Source: Chara braunii
Taxonomy: Eukaryota > Streptophyta > Charophyceae > Charales > Characeae
Length of the DNA: 57,951 nt
Assembly: GCA_003427395.1 (NCBI GenBank)
Contig: BFEA01000178.1
Location: 1,562,102 to 1,620,052, forward strand
Reading direction: 5' to 3'
The position numbers were made by a program, and so were the translations under genes. The notes beneath the pieces were generated by a model. It made no database searches, was not told where the DNA came from, and worked only from the letters and a program-made list of their open reading frames with translations. This document shows, piece by piece, positions 52,718 through 57,951 of this stretch. Every line of letters starts with the position of its first letter. The first letter of the stretch is position 1.

Positions 52718-55051
52718 ATCACAGAGCAGTCAGATTCGGAGGGTGAATGGACAGAAGTTTCAGATCGGTACGGGCACAAAAGGTACGTCAGAAGGATGAC
52801 AAAAACACGGAGAAGGAAGCACCATGACTCGGAGGACGACACTGAGGATGAGGATGAGTCGACGTTCACCTTAAAACAGAAACAACAGGAAAGCGTGAGG
52901 GGCAAGAAGCAGAGCTCATATGAGCGTATGCTGGGAAAGACCCATACAGAAACACAGAAAGAGGAGGAGACGAAAGAAGTGAAGAAAGACGTGAAGAAAG
53001 GAGAGGAATACTCTTCCCAACAGCACAAGTCAAGGGAGGAGCACAAGTCCAGGGAAGAGCACAAGTCCAAGGAGGAGCACAAGTCCAAGGAGGAGCACAA
53101 TTCCAAGGAGGATCACAAGTCCAAGGAGGAGCACAAGTCCGAAGGAAAGGAAAAGGATAAGCACGGTGGTTCTTCAGAGGATGAATGGACGGAAGTTTCT
53201 GATGGACAAGGGGGCAAGAAGTGTGTGCGGAGGACAACCATCAGGCGTTGCCACAAGCATAGTGGGTGGGGTTCTGAGGATGAAAGTGACTACGAGTCTT
53301 GGGTGATCAAAAGGAGAGTGAAACGGGAAGAACACTGCAAGGGCCACGACGGTGGTGAAAGCAAGGAGACAAGCATGAAGATGACAAAGGAAGAGAAGAG
53401 AATTGCCCACGAAAAGAAGAGGCAGGAAGTGGATGGACACCATGCTGAAATTCAGGAAAAGCATAGGGAGAAGCGAGAGGTGGACAGGCGACACGCGAAG
53501 AACGAATCTCGTAAGGAGTCTCACAAGAAGGGAAGTGAAAGCGAGAGTGAATGCAAGGAGCGTAAAGAGCAGAAATCCAAGGAGGAGCACAAGTCAAAGG
53601 AGATCAAATGCAAGGAGGAATACAAATACGAGGAATGCAAGTCCAAGGAGCACAAGGAACACAAGTCCAAGGAGGAGCACAAGGAGCAAAAGTCAACAGA
53701 GGAGCACAAGGAATACAGATCCAAGGAGCAAGAGGAGCACAAGTCCAAAGAGCACAAGGAGCACAAGTCCAAGGAGGAGCACAAGTCCAAGGAGGAGCAC
53801 AAGTCCAAGGAGGAGCACAAGTCCAAGGAGGAGCACAAGTCTATGGAGGAGCACAGATCTAAGGAGCACAAATCCACGGAGGAGCACAAGGAGCACAAAT
53901 CGAAAGAGGAGCACAAATCGGAGCACAAGTCCAAGAAGGAGCACAAGGAGCACAAGTCCAAGGAGGAGCACAAGTCCAAGCAGGAGCACAAGTCCAAGGA
54001 GGAGCACAAGGAGCACAAGTCCAAGGAGGAGCACAAGTCCAAGCAGGAGCACAAATCCGAGGAGTGCAAGGAGCAGAAATTGAAGGAGGACCACAAATCG
54101 AAGGAGCACAAATCGGAGCACAAGGCATCTTCCTCGGTGGAGCACGAGGCCTCTTGCTCGTCGGAGCAGAAGGCCGCCTCCTCGTTGGAGCACCAGTCCA
54201 GCTCTTCATCACAAGAGAAGATCTCAAGCTCGGGTTTTAAATCCAGTTCGTCTTCAGCTAGCGAAGAGAAGAGTTCGGGGTCAGGCTCGAAGTCGAGTTC
54301 CAGTTCTTCGTTAGAAAGGAAGTCAAGTTCAAGTTCTCAAGAGAAGAGTTCGAAGAGTTCGTCGTCGGGAGGCACAGGAAGTTATTCGGTATCATATAGT
54401 GAGGAGGTTACCGAGGAAAGGATAAAGAAAAGCGGCGGTGGGAAGAAACAAGCGAGCAAAGCTCAGGAAGAAGAAGAGTGGGAGGAGGAGGTGATCGTGA
54501 CCGAGGAGGTCATTGATGACTGTTATGTGCCAGACGGCGTGCCTTCCGAACAGCATATCTGGGAGGCTGATCAGCGATGTGTGGTNGTNAGTGAAGTGAC
54601 GGGTATGNAGGCAGAAGGTGGGTCTTTGGGCGGACATTANTTCAATCAGGAGTCCGACTATCAGCTTGAGCACTCNTTCTCCGCGCATCCTTACGAACGT
54701 CAGTACACTTACCTCAAGGGCATGGTGGGTGGAAGCACCAAGCCCACCGCCCTTTTGTCAAGGGGTAGTGCTAGGCCAGAAAATACGAGCTTGGTGGAGC
54801 ACAGGGAGGAGGAGGAGGTGGTGACGACAGTCACCTCTGAGAGGGAGCGCGAGCGCAGGGAGACTCGGCACGAGGAAGCTCACAGCAAAAAGAGCGATAA
54901 GGATGACAAGTCTATTTCCCTGCATCGTGTGCATCAGAAAAGCGGCAGGTCTCATTACAGTGGGAGTCGTCAGTATATGCGAATTGTGAACTACTGGTGG
55001 GAGCAGCCGCAGAAGAATGGCTGGGAGATGCTGCATCCATCGGTCATATGA
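52718..55051 (+). CDS. Same gene, exon with Lys-Ser-Lys-Glu-Glu-His repeats
   Basis: Acceptor GTTTCAG|ATC at 52717/52718. Open for 777 codons to TGA 55049. Order: two copies of a DEWTEVSD..KKxVRR motif (52740, 53180), long arrays of the hexapeptide KSKEEH (53030-53140 and 53580-54120), a poly-Ser segment (54130-54400), then a less repetitive end with EEWEEEVIVTEEVI and YWWEQPQKNGWEML. Five N bases (54586, 54589, 54608, 54640, 54676) fall here. Disordered, highly charged; no family recognised. Confidence 0.6.
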   Translation: MTEQSDSEGEWTEVSDRYGHKRYVRRMTKTRRRKHHDSEDDTEDEDESTFTLKQKQQESVRGKKQSSYERMLGKTHTETQKEEETKEVKKDVKKGEEYSSQQHKSREEHKSREEHKSKEEHKSKEEHNSKEDHKSKEEHKSEGKEKDKHGGSSEDEWTEVSDGQGGKKCVRRTTIRRCHKHSGWGSEDESDYESWVIKRRVKREEHCKGHDGGESKETSMKMTKEEKRIAHEKKRQEVDGHHAEIQEKHREKREVDRRHAKNESRKESHKKGSESESECKERKEQKSKEEHKSKEIKCKEEYKYEECKSKEHKEHKSKEEHKEQKSTEEHKEYRSKEQEEHKSKEHKEHKSKEEHKSKEEHKSKEEHKSKEEHKSMEEHRSKEHKSTEEHKEHKSKEEHKSEHKSKKEHKEHKSKEEHKSKQEHKSKEEHKEHKSKEEHKSKQEHKSEECKEQKLKEDHKSKEHKSEHKASSSVEHEASCSSEQKAASSLEHQSSSSSQEKISSSGFKSSSSSASEEKSSGSGSKSSSSSSLERKSSSSSQEKSSKSSSSGGTGSYSVSYSEEVTEERIKKSGGGKKQASKAQEEEEWEEEVIVTEEVIDDCYVPDGVPSEQHIWEADQRCVXXSEVTGMXAEGGSLGGHXFNQESDYQLEHXFSAHPYERQYTYLKGMVGGSTKPTALLSRGSARPENTSLVEHREEEEVVTTVTSERERERRETRHEEAHSKKSDKDDKSISLHRVHQKSGRSHYSGSRQYMRIVNYWWEQPQKNGWEMLHPSVI

Positions 55052-55080
55052 ACAAGTCTTATGTGATGGCATTTCACCAG

Positions 55081-55201
55081 TCCGGAAAGAACTCTCGCAA
55101 TATGAGGAGCTACTGGGAGTTCTCTGCTCCAAGTCATCTGATAAACGTGATGTCAAGAAATCCCTAGTGGCAGCCAAGGATATCATCGGCGAGTCCTCAA
55201 G
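55081..55201 (+). CDS. Helical exon (KELSQYEELLGVLCSKSSDK)
   Basis: Acceptor TTCACCAG|TCCGG and donor CAAG|GTTGG. Phase in 1, phase out 2. A matching phase-1 donor upstream was not found, so its link to the 52718 exon is open. The exit phase fits the exon at 55895. Confidence 0.45.
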
Positions 55202-55894
55202 GTTGGTATACGTCGTCTACCTGCTGATGAACTATACTCCCGTCCTGTCTACCCGATGATGCACCCCTCCTCGCGCTCCTCTGCTCCTTTCCTTCTTTGC
55301 CCCTTGTTCTGTGGCTCTCTCCCCCTTTTGTCATGCTCCTCTCCTGCGACGGGGGGTTCCTTTTAGCGCCCTCCCGCTGTGTTCTCCTCACACCAATTTC
55401 CTCCTGCGTTGGCCTCTGTTCCCTCGACCACCCTCCTTATCTCTGGCTGTCATCAGACGGCTCCCTCCCATTGACGCTTAGTCTTCATCAGACGACCTCG
55501 TTTTCCTTGCCCCTCTCTCGCTGCCATCATCCCAACGCCTGCATCCTTGGAACCGTCCCCGTAATGCTTCCCGTTCTCGTGGCCTGTTCTACCTGTGGTC
55601 CTTGGTCCACCACTCACCGAGTGTCGGATATACAGGCTCGAAATATGCGCGGGCAGTTTTGCACATGGGAAAAGTATAAAGATGCTGATTGTCTGTCTTT
55701 CGCTATTTTCATTCGTAGGCAGCAACCCGTGCCATCATCTACGAATCAGCTCCGTAAATGGTCGTAAACCAGCGGTAGAGGCCCAAGAGCGCCGTGTCAT
55801 TGTGCTGTTCCACATGTGAACTAACGGTAGGGGGCCATGTCATTGTGCTCTTCCGCGTGTGGATTTTTCTTTGTCTGTACGTGACCCTCTGCAG
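55202..55894 (+). other. Probable intron
   Basis: Pyrimidine-rich sequence with no repeats of note. A second possible acceptor (TTCGTAG|GCAGC at about 55719) opens only a short frame. Confidence 0.4.
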
Positions 55895-56139
55895 CTGGAC
55901 TGCCAGCCAAGAGTATTGTTCCACCAAGTCGCAGAGAAAGTATCTTGCAGGGGCGCTGCTAAAAAAGCGGGCAGAGAACATGGCTGAGCTACACGGGAGA
56001 GTGACAGAAGCTCAGTGGCTTGCGAACACCACGGATGTCAGTTTTGACGAAATGCACGATGCTCTGGATCTCCGCAAAGATCAGCTGGCCAGCGTCTATA
56101 ATGCTTGAAAGGAACTGGCTTTCATCACAAGCATTGCAG
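55895..56139 (+). CDS. Helical exon with in-frame TGA
   Basis: Acceptor CTGCAG|CTGG and donor TTGCAG|GTAAGA, phase in 2, out 1; both agree with the neighbouring exons. Reads KYLAGALLKKRAENMAELHG and FDEMHDALDLRKDQLASVYN, then Ala and TGA (56106-56108), then KELAFITSIA up to the donor. The protein-like text after the TGA and the phase agreement suggest the TGA is a mutation, an assembly error or a recoded codon. Confidence 0.5.
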
Positions 56140-56482
56140 GTAAGAATCTTCACTTCGTTGTGCGTTGTGCTGAACTGTGGAGCGCTCATACGGAAAATTA
56201 GAGAAGCACAGTCGACTGGAAGCTCACGCGTTTGTCTTGGGAAGTTGGGATCAAATCAACACTTAGTGCCTTCTTCAGAACCTCTCTCTCTCATGCAGTC
56301 AAGCGAGGAGCGACCTATCAATTTTCATTTCGAAGCGGGATTAGATTAATACAATTGCCTAAAGAGTGACGGAGGCAGTAGTGCTTCACGAATAATTTGT
56401 CTTTCTGTTGTTTCTCACTCCTTTCTTTGTGTACGAACACCAATCCGTTTCTGTGTGTTTCTCTCATGTCCCTTTATCTCCG

Positions 56483-56561
<79 letters not shown>

Positions 56562-56918
56562 TTCCTTGTTTCTGTCCGCCTCCTTGCATGTCTCTGTGTG
56601 GCTACGCTGACATGTCTCTGTCTCACAGTTTTTCCTTCTGTCCTTGTTTCTCTCTGCTTCCTTCCATGTCCGTGTCCTCTCACTTGTTTGGTCTGCTGGT
56701 TTCACTCGAGCGTCTATTTTTTGGCTGGATGGGCTGCGTAACTTACTGAAGTTCTTGGTTTATGTTCACGAGTTGTTGCTGGCCTGGTTTGCAGTTTACT
56801 GAGCCCCGAGGCATTGGTGTCGCTCTGTCGCTGTGGATGGTCTCTGGGTGTGTTTATTTTTCCTCTATGCTTATTTCGATTTTCTGATCCTGGTCTTTTG
56901 CCGGCCGTTAATTCGCAG
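56140..56918 (+). other. Probable intron with (CT)n
   Basis: Holds the microsatellite at 56488-56558. No gene seen. Confidence 0.45.
56488..56558. repeat. (CT)n microsatellite
   Basis: Pure CT run of about 70 bp. Confidence 0.95.
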
Positions 56919-57255
56919 AGTTTCTGAAGGAGGCAACAAAGCATCGCTCCTCGCTTGCCTGCACTCTGATGGAGGGGGCGAAGCACATTCTGGCAGCTGT
57001 CCAGGCTATTGCCGACGTCAAGTTCCGAAAGCTGCGAGTTCGCAAACAACTCCCACAGCGTGCCCTTGCTCTATACAGTGTCATCAGGAAGATCGAGCGG
57101 AAGGTGGACTCGGAAGACGTGGAAGGTTACCTTGAGGTTGTGAAGGGTCATGCTCACGACAAGCGCGCGGAGAGGAGGCAGTTCCGTAAGCACCAAGAAA
57201 AGATAAGAACGAGGGGAGATGAGGGGCGTAAGCAGAAGTCCTACGATGGAAGTGT
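56919..57255 (+). CDS. Helical basic exon, first frame
   Basis: Acceptor TTCGCAG|AGTTTC in phase 1. Reads FLKEATKHRSSLACTLMEGA, ILAAVQAIADVKFRKLRVRK and LYSVIRKIERKVDSEDVEGY, then a Lys/Arg-rich helix. Around 57230-57255 the protein-like coding switches to the next frame. Rich in charged helices, possibly coiled coil; no family recognised. Confidence 0.55.
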
Positions 57256-57951
57256 TTGCCCCCGTCTGACTGTTCGTTATCTGATTCGGAGGTCACAAGC
57301 GGCAGCGTACTTTTGTTGTCGAACTCGTCTGATTCTGATTCCCTCCTACTTTCCTCCTCTGACGGTTGTTGTTCTGATCGGAAGAGGCGGAGCCGTCATC
57401 GTCGTCACCGCATTGCCAGGCATTGTGATTGCCGCTTGGAGCGCGAGCGCTGGGCGTCCTCCTCCGACTCTGACTCTGACTGTGTCAGCTATGCGAGCAG
57501 GGACTCTGATTGGTTGTCTGGTGGCGAATCATCCAGCTGTTGGTCGGCATTGAGCTCCGACGAGGGGTGTGTGCCTGTGCCTGGCGAGGAGAAAGGCAGG
57601 CACATAGTGGAGGCCAAGGTCGTGCACATTGACGCTGTCATGCGGCAGGTTCTGATACACCTGTTCTCCGACGTGTGTAAGAGCGATGCCAACGCTCTGA
57701 CCTGGAGGAAAGACCTCAATTGGCAGGTGCGCATGCAGACCTGGTTTAAGATCGGCTGGGATGTGGTCCACAAGATCGATCCAGCCATCAAAGAGGGGGA
57801 GCTGAAGAGTCTTCTCAGGAGCTGGGGTCTGAAGGACAATCTGTCCGAAGCGCAGGCCGTTGAGGTTCGCACCTTGAAGCACCTTAAGAAGGTTGCTGGG
57901 TTGCCCTCAAAGTTGTTTTCCCCACCGGCTCGACGTTCGTCCTGCGATGGC
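57256..57951 (+). CDS. Same gene, second frame, runs off the window
   Basis: Frame 1 is open from about 57229 to the window end. It has a Ser/Asp-rich and Arg/His-rich part (SDSEVTSGSV, KRRSRHRRHR, SSSDSDSDCVSYASRDSD), then about 120 residues that look folded (VHIDAVMRQVLIHLFSDVCK, RMQTWFKIGWDVVHKIDPAI, LLRSWGLKDN). The switch from the previous frame is an indel, an unseen intron or an assembly error. The gene continues to the right. Confidence 0.55.
   Translation, partial: MPPSDCSLSDSEVTSGSVLLLSNSSDSDSLLLSSSDGCCSDRKRRSRHRRHRIARHCDCRLERERWASSSDSDSDCVSYASRDSDWLSGGESSSCWSALSSDEGCVPVPGEEKGRHIVEAKVVHIDAVMRQVLIHLFSDVCKSDANALTWRKDLNWQVRMQTWFKIGWDVVHKIDPAIKEGELKSLLRSWGLKDNLSEAQAVEVRTLKHLKKVAGLPSKLFSPPARRSSCDG

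Overview
The window is plant-like nuclear DNA, probably from a streptophyte with a large, repeat-rich genome (a charophyte alga such as Chara would fit, but this is inference). The evidence is: plant-type primer binding sites for LTR retrotransposons, Ty3/gypsy proteins, GT-AG introns in a multi-exon gene, a tRNA-derived SINE, long (CT)n runs, and a mitochondrial cox3 fragment inserted in the nucleus. No prokaryotic features were seen.

From 1 to about 41.8 kb the window is a nest of transposons. The window opens with an inverted fragment of an LTR (1-1006). Head-to-head with it starts an old plus-strand Ty3/gypsy element: 5' LTR 1012-3147, PBS 3151, gag, protease, RT/RNase H and a PHD-like finger up to 8186. 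After a large interruption it resumes with the integrase C-terminus at 36868-37344, an acidic 3' accessory ORF (37580-38701) and the 3' LTR (39415-41838). The interruption contains a second, minus-strand Ty3/gypsy element. Its 5' LTR is 33068-36867, its PBS 33047-33064, and its truncated 3' LTR 11694-14029. In transcription order it has an unknown ORF, three related two-ORF cassettes, gag, protease, RT/RNase H and integrase. Its reading frame is broken almost only by TAG codons. Two further inserts sit in this nest, at 8187-11693 and 17727-about 24540. They share a 380-bp head beginning TGTCGAGCGCATCGG and carry unusual arrays of short hairpins, some with covarying stems and conserved loops.

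From 41.8 to 45.2 kb there is small-repeat DNA: a foldback structure with (CT)n and (GA)n arms around a tandem MITE, several near-perfect hairpins, and a tRNA-derived SINE whose body is interrupted by a cox3 fragment.

From 45.3 kb to the right end lies the only convincing host coding DNA, all on the plus strand. One phase-consistent three-exon model (45288-48884) gives a 307-residue unknown protein. It is followed by, or overlaps, exons of a very repetitive, charged protein (Ser/Asp/Glu-rich, 92-residue repeats, then Lys-Glu-His repeats), and downstream helical exons that run off the window. The downstream exons contain an in-frame TGA and two frame breaks, so this locus is either decaying, mis-assembled or oddly expressed. 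Five N bases in the assembly lie inside it.
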